A stretch of 64,000 nt of DNA, taken from assembly GCF_031877795.1 (NCBI RefSeq), contig NC_133932.1, forward strand, positions 77,303,937 to 77,367,936, in the 5' to 3' direction. The notes below the pieces were generated by a model, which was not told the origin of the DNA, did no database searches, and saw only the letters and a list, made by a program, of their open reading frames with translations. Both the position numbers and the translations under genes were made by a program. Shown one piece after another: positions 23,661 through 37,734 of this stretch. The stretch is from Strix aluco. Taxonomy: Eukaryota > Chordata > Aves > Strigiformes > Strigidae. Position 1 is the stretch's first letter, and every line of letters begins with the position of its first letter.

Positions 23661-25202
23661 TTACTTGGGGATTTTACAAAAAAAATATTAACTTCCCCAC
23701 CCATAAAGTCTCATGTAGAGTTTTTGCTGTACTGGTTTCCTACAGTTAGAGGGAGATTGGTATGAAGGCAGACCAGAGTAAGGAGGGAAATATTAATTAC
23801 CTCAGCATTTCCTCCAAGAATAAATCAGCTCCTCCAGCTTTTACAAGCACTTATACTACAACCAGAATCTCGAAGTAATAAGAACTAATGCCTTTTACCA
23901 AAAGGCATTGGTATAAACAAACAAAAAAGATAGTTGCATTTACTCTTTGATGTGACATGACATTACACAAATGAATTCCCTACAGTGTTAGGATTATATA
24001 TTGATGTGCTGTGGTGAAAACAAATAGTTAAAAAGTCACCAAGGCAAATTTACTCGCTTGAAAATAAACAAATCAGACTTCTCAAAGTATTCTATTGTCA
24101 CCAGTCAAAGTACTGGCTTACTGGGATGACCAGGGCTTAGTTCTTTCTTAGTGTTGAGGACAGTGCAAACATCCATGACTAAATATTAAAAGGTCTCATC
24201 AAAGCTGATTATCTAATCGGTGGTCCACTATATGAAGCACAGACTGAAAGACTGACATAAAACATAATGGGAGCATCCCTAGAAATATGTAATGGCCTTG
24301 CTATGAGTTACCTGTTATGAGTTTCATCCTTTGCTAGTGGTCCTAATGACGAACTTGTGTGGAGCTTCAACCAATTTTTTACTATTTTTATGTTGGGGTT
24401 TTTTTATTGTAGTTTTTAAGCAGCATAATCCTGCACCAACCAGTAGCATGCAGAGGACCCAAATGGACTTCCCTTTTATTCCTTCAATGGTTGCTACTTT
24501 GCTGTGACAAGAACTCACAGCTAGGGCCAATAATGGTCCAGAGAACAAATCAAAATGAATGGAGTTAAGAGAGTTATCAAATCAATTTCAAATTGATTTT
24601 TACTGTTGTTCTGAATTTTTGTTGCCTGCCTGTCCTCAATCCTGCAAGAGAACAGAACATAATGGACAACAGTCAATCCAGTGAGGTGGAGCAGCCAGTG
24701 ATGACATCACTGAAAAACACGACTGGACACAGTAAGGGAACAAATAACACTTGAAAGCTCAGGACATATCTGCAACTAGCAGCACAGCTATAACCTCAGA
24801 GGACAGAGAAAAGTATCTCTCACCAGGATACAGAATAAGTAAATATCAGGCCTGGTGTACATCATTGGCATAGCCATGCCAAGAAAGAACTTGTGCTGGC
24901 AAACCTGTGATTCTCCAGTCATGCATGTGCACCAGGAACACTTAACTTGAACATGAAAGACTCAAAGAACCAAGTAAAGACAAAGAAAACATGATGTTAA
25001 ATATTGCTGTGGATCAACACTGCAATACACCTGGGCAAATCTTACATCATTGAAAAAAACTGAACTGTAGGGAATAGGCCTTTAGATAGAATATATCTAT
25101 CTCAAAAAGGGCGCATGAGACGCCTCCTCCAGCCGTAGCATATTAAGTCTCTGTGCAGAGGAACAGACAAAGGAAAAGGAATACAAAGGAAGGACCTGTC
25201 AA

Positions 25203-25784
25203 GCAGGTCAAAGGAGGTGAGTCTCCTCATCTTCTCCACTCTCATGAGACCCCACCTGGAGTACTGCCTCCAGTTCTGGGGTCCTCAGTACAAGACAGAC
25301 ATGGACCTGCTAGAGTGGGTCCATAGAAGGGCCACAAAAATGGTCAGAGGGCTGGAACACCTTTCCTGTAAAGAAAGGCTGAGAGAGTTGGGATTGTTCA
25401 GCCTGGAGAAGAGAAAGCTCTGGGGAGACGTTATTGCAGCCTTTCAATATAATAAAGGGGGCTTATAAGAAAGGCAGAGAGAGACTTTTCACCAAGGCCT
25501 GTAGTGATAGAAAAAGGAGCAATGGTTTTAAACTGAAAGAGGGTAGGTTTAGCCTGGACATAAGGAGGACATTTTTTATGATGAGGGTGGTGAGACACTG
25601 GAACAGGTTGCCCAGAGAGGTTGTGGATGCCCCCTCCCTGGAAGTGTTCAAGGCCAGGTTGGACGAGGCTTTGAGCAACTTGGTCTAGTGGAAGGTGTCC
25701 CTGACCATGGCAGGGGGGTTGGAACTAGATGATCTTTAAAGGTCCCTTCCAACCCAAACCATTCTATGATTTTATGATTCTATG
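25203..25784 (+). mobile_element. CR1 LINE, 5'-truncated 3' fragment
   Basis: The 3' part of a CR1 non-LTR retrotransposon. It covers the C-terminal end of ORF2, readable as [13 protein letters not shown] and [13 protein letters not shown] in one frame, and [10 protein letters not shown] and A-L-S-N-L-V in the next. One frameshift lies near 25440-25465. The 3'UTR ends in AACCCAAACCATTCTATGAT-like octamer repeats, which mark CR1 3' ends. It has no catalytic domain and is inactive. It is sense to + and so antisense to ITGBL1. Confidence 0.95.
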
Positions 25785-27005
25785 AATCCATTTCTAATAG
25801 CAGAGTGCTGTAGAATGTATGCCAAGTTCTCCTGCAACCTCTGTCTTTGTGGAGACGTAATGTCTCTATCCCTGGTACTGCAATGATGGACAGCTGAATT
25901 TTTAAGTGAATGACTCACTACAGTCATGCAGAAACATGGTAATAGGGTCTCACTCAGTTGTACCCTAATTTATCATATCTTTTGCCTCATGTCTTTCTAC
26001 TGTCACATGGACAGCTGGTCTGGAAAGCAGGCTATTAATCAGTCTCCGCTGGTCAGAGGAGGCCAGTAACAATTCTTATTCAAATCCTTTAGGTTGTCAT
26101 TCACATTTCTTATTTCAGCATGTATTTAATCTGAAAACACTGGTCTTCCTTCCTTGTGCTTACAGGCACTCAGTGCTCACTGTCAGACCCTGCACATTCA
26201 CGGAGTCCATTTTACAATTATGTGAAGCCAACATTACTAGCAAGGGCTTGTGTCCTGACAGTGATTGCCTAGGTAGCAGCAGTGGTAGAAAAATAATAAC
26301 GAAAAGAGAGGAAGGAAAGAGGAAGGAATAAGCAGTTCAGCAAGAGGTGTCAAGAGGTTCAGGTTGAGATAGAAGCGTGGACAAGCCCAAGAGGAAGAGA
26401 GAGACATGTATGTGTATTAGTGCAAAATTAATAAGTGAAGTTCTGTGAGCAGGCAAGTTGCAAAAAAGAGAGAAAATAAGGTTACAATTGGTAGAATCTC
26501 CTAAAAAGGGAGATATGTGAAATATTGTGTATCAAAGGAAACATTCAAAATCTTATCAGGATAGAAAGTGATAGCCAAGCAAAACATCTGATAGTTACTA
26601 AAGAGTAGGGATGAAACTATCAGTAATATCAGAGGCTATTGAGGATCTGGAACGGATAACAATGACAAAAATTCCTACAATTGGTCAGAAACTGGGAGAA
26701 GAGACATTTCAATGAAAACGTTGTTGGAAGCCACAGTGAAAGATGAAGTCACAGAAAATTTGTAAGTAAATGGCTCATATTATGAGTTTGAAGGTGAGGG
26801 GAATTCACTCGCTAAATGGTGAGTGAACAGAAAGATGCAATTGATGGGGACTCTCTGAAGATAAACGTTCCTGTACTTAGTAGTTATACCTAAATAGGTG
26901 CTGCCTTAAGTTATTGGGGGGGGAGCCTCTTGAGGTGGGTGGATCAGAAGTACAGATGGACACTGGATGGTCAAAGAAAATAAGGTTTCATGATCTGCCA
27001 GTGGT

Positions 27006-27062
27006 AAAAAAAGAAGGAAAAAAAAAGGGGAAAGAGAGGGAGAGAGAGGGGAAATGAGGGAA
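27006..27062. repeat. purine microsatellite (A/GGGA/GAGA)
   Basis: An A-rich run passing into GGGA and GAGAGA units. Low-complexity intronic DNA. Confidence 0.8.
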
Positions 27063-29375
27063 GGAGCCACTTCAGAGCTCCAGCAGCCAAGAGAAGGAAA
27101 AGTGGTGTATGGAAGAGAACTGCATGATTAGTAAGACATCTATGTTAATTTGAATCTCAGCACACTTCACATGGAAGAGCCAGACAAGTGCCAACAAAGA
27201 AACAGTTCTGTGGCATGAGAACAGAAACAGAGGAAAGGGAAAACAGTTCTTGGCTGTAAAAGAACAAAAACGGATGGAATCATGCAATAGTAATAACATA
27301 GGAAACCACTTCAAGGAGTAAACTAGAACCAAATCTAGAATAATCTAAAAATATCTCAAATTATATTTAGAATAGACAGAACAAGAAATAAAATAACAAG
27401 AATATGAAAAAATAATCTGCCAATTACTTACCACTGGAATCCCAACAGATCTACTATAGAAATCCAATAGTTTTTAGAGGACAGTATTAGTAGTAGCATG
27501 ACTTCTAACTGGGAAGACTAAAACTCTACAGACTAGCTTCACCTCACCAAGCTCTAACAGCTGTGAATGAGCAAAGATGCTCTAGTCTCCCTTGCACTTC
27601 AATGGTCAGCTCAGATTTTAGTGGATTTAATCATCACCTTATGCCATGCTTCCTCCTCTTTTACTTACAAGAAAGCCCAGGACAACAGGATTTCTGATTT
27701 GGCACTTATTCTGTGATTTTGGGGAAAGAATTAAGAATGAGCTCAACTCCCAGGGTGGGCCTTATGAAGTCCTGTCAACAGATGCTGTGCAGTGCAATTT
27801 CAAATAGGGCAGAGTCACTTGAATTTTCCCATATAATTCCTTTCACCTGCAGGGAATCATTAGTAACTAAACTAGCAGTTTGAATAAAAGTGGAAAAGTT
27901 GAGCTTGAGACTACATAAGTTCATGAGCTGAGTTTCCTTTCTATTTATTGTTTCAAAATTAGGAAAATAAGCTTAAAGCATATGGTTTTAAAATCAACTA
28001 ATTAATTCCTGCCATTCTCTGGACAAAGCTATTTAGACTAAAGGAGAGAGTTTATTTGGGTAATAGTGTGACCTAGAGTGCCTCCTGCACAGTAAAAACT
28101 TGGACACAGGCTCAGGTGTTGAGGTGATTATTCATTTAAATGTGAGGTGCTCTAGCCAGCAACAAAAATTAAAATTATCACTGTATCCTTCCTAATAAGG
28201 TAGAATGGAATTTTGTCTATAATTTCCAAAATGTGAAATATAATTAGCAATATTAACATTAAAGCATTGTCATCAAATTATGTAAAACATGAATGACATA
28301 AACAGAAGACATATTTTTAACCATGGAAGATGAATTTTGGTTCCCAACTACTTAATTTATAACAAATATGACCCAGTTTTTTAGTGCTTTTATCTGCTTT
28401 TATGTGCTTTATACAAAATTAAATTTCAAATTATTCTTTAGCTACACATTCATATTATTGAAGTACACTAAATATTATAAACTATTATTATGGCTGGTTA
28501 GGCATTCAAACTAGAATTTTCCATATATGCCTACATTCTGCATGGCAGACACCTTGAAGAAATATTCCCTGTAATTAGAATTTTTATGGACACAAGGATT
28601 ATGAAGAAATATGCTTTTTTCTTACATAGATATAAGGAATATAATAAAATGTGTCATTGTTCATACAAACTACTTTGTTAATATTAATAATCAAAGAGTC
28701 ATTTTAAATATAAAGCTAATAAGATCTAGAAAGAGGGTATTCAGGACAGATACTACTCACCTGTTTTTAAAATACCATATGGTATGCATGCATTACATAT
28801 CTAAAACTAACTTGAAATACTGCTTAACACCAACATACATTACTGAAAAAACCAAAAAAGTGAGGTTTTCACTGTCAATATTAAAATGAATCATCTGCAT
28901 GTAAAATTACTATGACAATGTATCTCAAGCATTTTAGATTCTTTTATAATTTTACTACTTCTTTAGAAAACAGACATATCAGTGTCAGCAAATATGAAAT
29001 ATTCAAAAGTACTGCAAGCTATTATTACCTTTAGGTAAAATACAACATTCTCAGTAAAACATCAACTGTACTAAACACAAAGCAAAATTACCTAATTTTT
29101 CAGGTTTTCTTTTAAGTGTTCATATTCTTTAACGAACACTGATGGAATTTGGGGTATACTACAGCACTTACATTTATGCTATTAGGTGTATTTAATCTAC
29201 TTCACTGTTAGTGTTTCTGAAGTTTTAAAATAAATATCCACTAACATATCCAATATTTATAGAGCTTGTTTCTTACAAGAATCTATAATATATTATAATT
29301 AATCAATTATGTCATCAGTCTGTAGCGACATTATGTTATAAAATCAGGGGGAACAGAAAGTTATAAGCTGTCAAG

Positions 29376-29502
29376 ATATTATATTATATTATATTATATT
29401 ATATTATATTATATTATATTATATTATATTATATTATATTATATTATATTATATTATATTATATTATATTATATTATATTATATTATATTATATTATATA
29501 TT
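29376..29502. repeat. (ATATT)24 pentanucleotide microsatellite
   Basis: Twenty-four uninterrupted copies of ATATT (29376-29495), with a partial copy reaching about 29502. On the transcribed (-) strand it begins about nine bases inside the ITGBL1 intron, directly after the splice donor at 29511-29510. Uninterrupted arrays of this length are usually polymorphic. Confidence 0.97.
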
Positions 29503-29511
29503 AACATATAC

Positions 29512-29628
29512 CCCCACAGACATTGCCGTCCATATTTTCACACTGTCGATCATCGCATTCACAGTTTTTGCCATGAACTCTGTTGTCTCCTGGAGGGAAA
29601 CAAGTGCATTGGCCACATTCACATCTCC
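29512..29628 (-). CDS. ITGBL1: ITGBL1 coding exon (fourth from last)
   Basis: A 117-bp phase 1-1 exon of 39 codons. It reads [15 protein letters not shown] at its start, then [12 protein letters not shown], and ends D-G-N-V-C-G. It has eight cysteines, the C-E-C-D-D-R-x-C motif and a loop insertion (P-P-G-D-N-R-V-H), like its mammalian counterpart. The acceptor AG is at 29630-29629. The donor gtatat (29511-29506) is weak at positions +4 and +5 and lies beside a long pentanucleotide array. Spliced to the next exon it gives V-C-G-G-H-G-I-C, as expected. The upstream exons encoding the N-terminal modules and signal peptide are not in the window. Confidence 0.95.
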
Positions 29629-32600
29629 CTGTAAGAATAAACAATAATTAGAGACATGATTTCAGTAAAGTAAAATAGATGAAATAAAAAATAAAACTTA
29701 TTCTACAGCCTACCCCCCAAAGACAAACTACCAGCCACTGTATTAATTAAAGTATGCACAAAAACACTATTAAAAAGAACCAACACAGAACTGTCCCTCC
29801 TCCATGGCAACCAGAGCGAAGTGTATCACTGTTATATCTTGGTGGAAACAGCAACAATAAGCAATCATTGGCATTGTATGTTTTTCATATCTCAACTTTG
29901 CATAACAGAGCTATGGCACATGCTTAACTGCATGATTAACCTCTATAATTAATCTAAAATATTTAACACATACCTCAGAAACTCCAAAATGAATGTGATT
30001 AGAATTAAATAGTCTGTGCACAGGGCTATCTAAGATACTTTCTATTCATGTACAGACGTCTTCAAATACTCTGTCAGGCATTTGGAAAGCAAAAATCCCT
30101 ATAATTTCTCTAGCCTAGACCCGAGGAAATAGAAATCAAAAGCACAACCTCTGTCAGTCATCCTTTCCATCAGCCTGTTCACAGGAGAACACCCCAGAGC
30201 TAAGATCAAGGACAGCCTTACATTGCACACATATGAGATAAACTCAGTTCAGGGTAACACTGGTTTTGTTATTTCCTAACTTGTAAGAGTTTGCCTCCAC
30301 ATTTTTTAAATTGTTTTAATGACACTACTGTGAGAATGCTCTAAATATGACACAAACCATTGATCAAGGTAATACATTTGATGGGCTTGGGAAAGGATAT
30401 TGTGTGTAAAAAAAAGGGCCACCAGATACATGGATTAGGACACAGAAAAGCCTGTTCCTCTTGATCTAATTTAATCACAGCATCAGTGAGGCTCAACCTG
30501 GTCCTGGATACTGCTCTACTGACTGCAGAACCCCAATTTACAGTAGGAGAAAGCAAAAAAATTCGCCAAGTTCATTATGTAACCAAACAGTTCAGCATGT
30601 GCAACATTTTTTCACCATTTGATGAAATATTTTGCTGAATGGGAAAGGACTGTTAAGGAGAACCTTAGTGGGGCTTTTCTAACTAGGTTTGTGACAATAA
30701 AACCTTTTAGGTCAACATACTGCCAGATCATTCTTAATCTTTTTTTTTTTTTTTTTTAATTTCTAACCTAAATCTGTTACATTTGTTTTTCAAAAAAAAA
30801 CCCAGTCTAATTAAGTTGGAGTAGGGGAAATCTTATTACTGATGGAAAAAATTTATAGCTGCCATACTCTTCATCTTCCCAAGCATCAATGTACATTGCA
30901 CATGACATTCTGTACGTCAGGAATCAATCTAGAAGGACATTTTATGATCAACTTAAAGTGCAAGTATCTTAAAGAAGACATGCTGATAGAGAGAATTAAC
31001 AGCAAATACTTCATGATACCTTTATAATACACAGTGTTAAAACTATGTCGCATTGGCAATTACATGAGGCTATTGGTTCCAGAAAGAAACTTAGAGGAAG
31101 CGCATCTACCACCTCACGAAATATAGTTGTATTTGGTAATCAGGTCAACATTTAAGATATCATTGTCTACAGAATGATTGATGTCATCTGCCTGCATTCT
31201 CTAAACTATAATTATTTGCCAAGGACAGCTATATTAGAAACTGGAAAAAAAATCATTCCTTAGTACTTAAATATACAGAGATTTTTAATTAGTCCAACTT
31301 GTAACTATTTAGGGCTTTCACAGTCTCTTTTTATGCATCCACCTTAAACAACCTGGCTACTTTTACAAAATTGTCACATCACAGTGTCCCAAAGCACAGT
31401 CACCCGTAGACAGATAGGTACCCGATGAACAGGACCCATCTGTTGTGAAGACTCTCTAAAATAAACAAAAGAACCATCTTTAACAGTGGTATTCTGGCCA
31501 GCTAATGCTATAATAAGGAAGATGCCTGAAGGACAATGAAATCAGTTTAAGCAAGTTGCTTTGAAGAGAGGAGTCAGCAGAGATGGAAAATCCTCCAGAG
31601 AGACGAGCAAAGGAAGGTTCTGTAATGAGGCTCCTGCATGTTCTGTAATTAAGCACTGCCTTCTGTAATGCTTAATTTAATAAGTCAGAATGACCTGAGA
31701 GCCTAGTGGCTGGGCACTTGCACTGGAATGGGAACAGGTTCCTCTCAGTTCCTGCTGCAATTAGTATTTATTCATTTTAGTTAATGTGCAACAGTTTCAC
31801 CAGGGGAAAAAAAAAAAAGAAAAAGAAAAAAAAAAAAGGGAGGAATATCCCATCCCTAGGCAGATAGGGTATATTTTTGTCATGTAAGAGATACAAGCTC
31901 AGGTTGTCTACTCAAAATCAAGCACAAAGGCGATTTAGGCGCTTCTCAATCTTCTCAGCTAATGAATAAAACACCAACACATACATTCAAAAAGCCCAAA
32001 TTCCTTGTTGATATCTGTGCCTCATATTTTATTTTGGTGTTAAGTTCAGGGTACGATTTAGATCATCTGACTGTGGACCTCAGCAGAACTGAAAGTGTCT
32101 TGAAAATGGATAGAAACCTCAGTCAGTAAGTGCTCTGGAAAAGGATTTCTCTGAGCTGTTTCTTTACTTTTAAATATGCAAAGATACAGTTGTAGTAGTT
32201 TAGTACACTGCTGCTGAAATTGATACTCATATTATTAGTTCATCATTCCTTTTCTTTTACAAATGTGACAAAATCAGCACCATGAATATGAGAAGTGAAT
32301 TTAGTGGTGGCACTAAATAATTGCAACTTCGTACTGACTTTAAAAGTATATTTTACCCCCAAAAGTACTGAGATTTGGGTTAGATTATGTAAAGTGGGCT
32401 CAATCTGTGGAGATAATTTAACAGTGAATTAAAGTCCTATTGCTTCTGAACAGCTAATTACATAGGATGTAGTAAATGTAAACGTCAAAGGCTCAGTTTA
32501 TCACCATATAGATAAACACAAAAAATAATAGCATTCTGCAGCAGTAAATGTCAGATTGCTTTTCTGGGAAAAACAGGATAAGATATTTGCAGGGTAAACT

Positions 32601-35600
32601 TGCTTCAGCCATACTACCACTTTGCCAGATGTATCTGCTACTGAAATAACAGAAGCCACACCTTATTCTGTGACCTTCTTCTCTTAGTTATTGTGCTAAA
32701 ATACTTACCATACAAATTCAGTCATTCAAAAGTAAGTTGAAGCTCACATTATACTGAAAAGGGATCAGCACTTTACTAAACATACTCTTTCTTTGTCTAG
32801 AATAATAGGTTTACCATAGCAACCTGATTATAGAGAGAAAGCTACTGCCAAACACATCCTAAATTCTCTTTAAATTCCAGGGCATAGAGAAACAATTAAA
32901 CACAGGAGGACTATAATATTCTGCACTTTTCTCAACTGTCTGTGCAAGAGCTACACTTTATAAGTAAAAAGAAACAAGTTCACCTCAGACATTTTATAGC
33001 AAGTGGCTTCCTCTCCTCCTTGCTAAACAGGGAGAGTAAATTTCATTGTCTAATGACTTCAGAAGAAGGAAGCTTTATGATGGAGGTTGCATTAGCTATT
33101 AGCATTGAAAAGCTTAACCTACTTATCGCAATGCAAGATTCCAGAAACAGAATAATTATACAAGACATTTATTTGTCTACAGTCTTAATATTTCCTTGCA
33201 CTCTTTCCTCCCATTGAAGTCAATAGGAGTATTAACTTATTACTGATAATTGTTATTACTTGAAGACTGAAAAAAGATCAGCTTAGGCTGGGTTTTCTTG
33301 TTTTTAAAGGGAATTAAAGTATCTCATTAAAACACATAAGTTTGTTAGATAACTGACTAGAATTCTAAAAATCTGTGCCTTAAGCATTTAGCTTTTGAGT
33401 TTATTCAGCACTTACTATACCATTTTTTTATTCCTCTTGTCCAACATTTATGAAAGCATAACTAAAGTAAACAGTTCCCTGCACTTATATTAAACCTGCT
33501 CCCATGCAAATCGCTGTGACCATTAGCTGCATGGATTCAAGCTGACTGAAAGTCTCTTTCATACAGGTAATTTTCATTTTAAAACACTCTGGTAGAAGTA
33601 TATAATTTGTGTAATAAAACATTTTTTCCCTGCTATTACCAGCAAAAATATCAGGAAGAAACAGTAATAGCTTTCAATGTAAAAATAAACACTGAATATA
33701 ATAAGAGGTACTTCATTGTCTTTTCCTGTCTGTAACTCTACAACATATTCTTCTGTGCATGGTGCTGAATTTTTATCTTCTAAATGAAAACAAATAAAGT
33801 AAGTAATTTCTTAACTGTTTATTTTTGTTTGTTTTTTTAATCTGTAAGGAATACAGCACCAAATTGCACTGACTTTGTGGTAAAAGCAAACCAGGTTCAT
33901 TGGTACTTCTGACAGACAGTGTTCCAGGCTAGTGATAAATAGAAGGGAATATGCCTTTAGGAAGGACTTTTCTGCCCCATGGCTGTCCCAGGCTTAACAT
34001 TTGAAAGCATTACCTATCAGAAATTGCAATTTCTTTGTTATCAAGCAAATCAGGCAACCTGAGCACATACAGTAAAGCTGCTGTGTCTTTCTGACAGCAG
34101 AACCCATTTCATGCTGGATGGGAACAGATGATCTAAAATGATGTTCAGAAATGGTAAATCAGGGAAGTGGGATGGGAAGATTTGTACTGAAGATCACAAA
34201 GTTTCAGGGGACATAGTGGGTGGGGGGAAGCAGATGTGACTTAAGGAAGTAATAGATAGGATGTAGCAGCTTCAGGTAAGGAAAATGAAAATTCACTGAG
34301 TGGTGGAGGGAAGAAAGACCAGTAAAGGAAATAAATAGTACCACAAAATGGGCAAACAAAATGCAGCACTTGCCAAAAATAGGGTGGACAATCACATCAT
34401 GCCTTGCTCAGTCTGAGGCGTTAAGAGCAGTGCAATCCAGCTGAGCTTGATCAATGTGGAGAAATTTATAGACTCAAACAGAAAACAACTAAAGACTTCT
34501 CAGTGGGCACACATAGGGTTTTTTTGTGCCTGTCCTATTCCCAAAATGTCCTGGAATGACTTCCCACACCTAGAATGGCTTCTCATTTAAAAAAGAAAAA
34601 AAAAAAAAAAAAAGTCAAAATATTGTACTGACTAGACAAGAAGTAATTCTGCCTTATACATGAAGTGATTCCCAGCTTTTAAAATGCTGGTTATTCTTAG
34701 ACCTGGTTGGTTGGATGGTTTAAGAGGTGCCAGAAAAACTTGGAAGCATTTTTAATATGTGCAAAAGTATCCTTGGAACCTCTTTAAACACTTGAATATG
34801 TAGCTGATCTCACACAAACTGAAAATCTCGGGATTAGTTTCTTACAAGGATTTTGGGCAAGCAAGAGCAATGTTCTACTTGTAATATATGAACAATGTCA
34901 TCTGCAACCTCTAGTTAAGTTGGGAGAAAAAAATAAGTTTTCCCCTTCTAAAAAAGCTTTATGAACTTAGTACAGTTCTGTTTGTCTCCAATGCTCCAAC
35001 ATGTCTGAAGTTTTGTGACAAAACAGCTAGATAGGCCAGCATAACTGGTGCTACCTCTTTAGCAAAAGGAGTTCAACATCTACATGAACAAATCCATTCT
35101 GCTGGAGCTTTCTGCACTGTAGTGCTATTTTACCATCTCAGAAAAATGAAGACTATGCAAGCACTTAAAAGCAGTTTGTCCTCTGTACAGAGTGCTCAGC
35201 TGTCACTGCAGAGTGAGGAAGGTGCACTGTGCTGCTCATCACAACCTGACGACCTTTATCACAGGTAGCAATGTCAGTTCATTCCTGGTGAGCGGCACAG
35301 TGACACGAACAGAGGTGTACATGAGATGTATCCATAGTGTGGCATCCTGGCTCTGCTGTGCTCTGCACCTCATGAGCCTTTGCAGGAAAGACAGAAAGCC
35401 AACAGACCAGGAGAGGACATCTTGTACAGCAATTTCCTCACATTTGAACCATTAGATGGGCATATTGATGGTTTTGTATTTTAACTGAAGCTACAAGAAC
35501 CACAAAGGATTTCTTTTCTTAGTGTGCACAGGATTGCTCTATTAGACTGTTGGGGGTTTGGGATAGAGGGCTTGGTTTTGTGGAGATCTTCTGGTGAAAA

Positions 35601-37734
35601 TTGGGTGTTCCACACCAGGTTCAAGCAACAAGCACTTTTTTTTCTGCAGTATATTGTGAAAAATAAAATTGTGCATTTATTTCTTCATACAGAAGAAAAA
35701 TGGGCTGCAACTATTACAAGAACAACTAATTGTTTGGATTTGGGTTGGGAACTAACTTTCTATTTCTAAATCAATACACAGAAAACAAACATGCCTTAAG
35801 TCTACTCATAAAAAGAGATTATTTGCAGCATGACTGACCCAAGACCTCAGCTAAACATATAAAACACATAAAAGCCCCAGAGAAGAGCTTAGCTGAATCA
35901 TACAGACATAAAATGAAATGAAAATTGCTTTAATAAATCTAATTTCCAAACTTCAGATTTTTGAACTACTTTTTTTCAATAATTTTGTACACTGAAGCAA
36001 ACTTTTATCATCAAGCTCTGAGATTTTTATTTAAATAGCACCAACAGTAGCTAAAGCATGTAATTGGGTTAAATATCTCTGTTTTCCTTAGTCTTACTAG
36101 GCACCTCTCAACTGCAATAACTGCATCAGCTACTACATTAGTACTATCAGCGAGGCTGAAGTAACTGCAAACAACTAACCATTATCATATAAATATATCA
36201 CACAGAAGACTTGCATCCATAACTGCTAACTTTTTGTTCCAGGTTGCATCATCTCACCTTAGGCCCATATGTGGCTTCAAAGGCCAGGATACTTTCAATA
36301 ATTGCTTATGTTGATACACCTGGTTTTATTTTAATTTCCATATCGTGCTTGGAAAACATACTCCAAATCTGTGTTAAGTGCTCAGTGACACTGGGCCATC
36401 CAGTGCTACATGGAACATCATGGTCCCAAGTGAAAGGGCTGGGAATGGGTTGAAAGGCTCACATGGTGTGTGCAATGCAGGGAGTGTCACAGTGGCTCTA
36501 GGGACTTTGCTGTGTACAGCTTCTCTTACCCTTTTCCTTTAGGAGAAAGTACCTAAAGTCCCATGTCTGCTCATAACTTACACTGTCTTGCAGTGGCTGT
36601 TGGTATAAAAATTTGGCCTAAGGAAAACAGCAGAAATTCACAAATTAAGAAATTCTTTTGTTAAAGCTGCCCGAGACTTTCCACTATCATGTGTATGTTT
36701 TTTGAAGTTGTTCATTAGTAGAGAGTAACAAGCTGTCCTTCATATAATAATGTGTGTGTGTTTTTCCTCAGACAGAAAATGTATGCTTCTTTTAATTGTT
36801 TAAAAGTTGAATTGCTTTATAATGTAAAAGACTATTAAAAAAGTTTTTTCTTATTAACTTAGTTTTTCCTTAAGGGAGGAAAAAAAAAAAAACCAAACCA
36901 CAACACAGAAAACAAATATCCCTAAAACAAAAACCCTGGAGAAATAAAAGATATGTTACCCAAACAACAGAACTCTCACAACACTGGAAGCAACTGAATA
37001 CCCAGGATTGTAAAAGCAAGCGTTATGCAAGAGCAATTGCAAATGGCTGAGACTTGCCCTCCGCTTTAGTACACACAGCATGTATGACTGGAAGCCTAAT
37101 TGCACAGTTGGCATATGGCATCTGAAGTAAATGCTCTTCCTTTGTGACAGCCTAATAGTGAAATACTTCTTTAGATAAATCCACTCAACAGCACCACTTT
37201 ACAGATTTAGCATCAGATAGTCTTTTACAGCTCTTGCTGATCAGCACTAGTGATTTGTACCTTCTTTTCCATGTTGCTTTTCTTTTCCTCTTTTTTTTTT
37301 TTCTCCTCCCTCTCTTTAAACATTTAGGTAAGAAGCATTACTGTGTTGCTAGTTTCCTTTTCAGATTGTTAACTTGTTGACATCTGCTATCATCATCAAG
37401 CCGGCATGTCTCCTCCATCTGCCTCCTCTCAGAAGCAGTGCTTTGAGGATACACTCCTTGAAGGCTGCTATTGTGTCTCTGCACAGCCAACACAGAATTT
37501 CTAGAGGAGTTCTAGAAGAGGAGATGTCGAGAACACCCCTGCCCCCTTTGCAAGAGCAAGATTGTAGCTGTATGCCTCACTTTTCCTGGTGACATCTTCA
37601 TCAGGTCTCCCATTGGGGGCATGCCCTTGACAATTCACTCACTATATTAAGGGGACAAGTAGGACTACGAAGGCAATTACTTCTCTGTTCAAAAGAAATG
37701 TGATAGTCAATGTCACCCCACAAAGGAGATATGT

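Larger units (their letters stand above)
15809..29511 (-). other. ITGBL1: ITGBL1 intron (13.7 kb)
   Basis: A large intron between the 29512-29628 and 15662-15808 exons. It holds a purine-rich region (16735-17165), an AT-rich simple repeat (19693-19765), an A34 run (20828-20861), a possible LTR-like stretch (about 23160-23660), one truncated CR1 (about 25203-25784) and a purine microsatellite (27006-27062). The rest is AT-rich sequence in which I see no gene. Confidence 0.8.

Noticed and set aside
29376..29502. CRISPR array or satellite
   Set aside because: It is a pentanucleotide microsatellite with no spacers.
35192..36453. Several open frames of 70-90 codons on + as a small gene cluster
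   Set aside because: They are in different frames, lack domains and splice sites, and sit in AT-rich intron.
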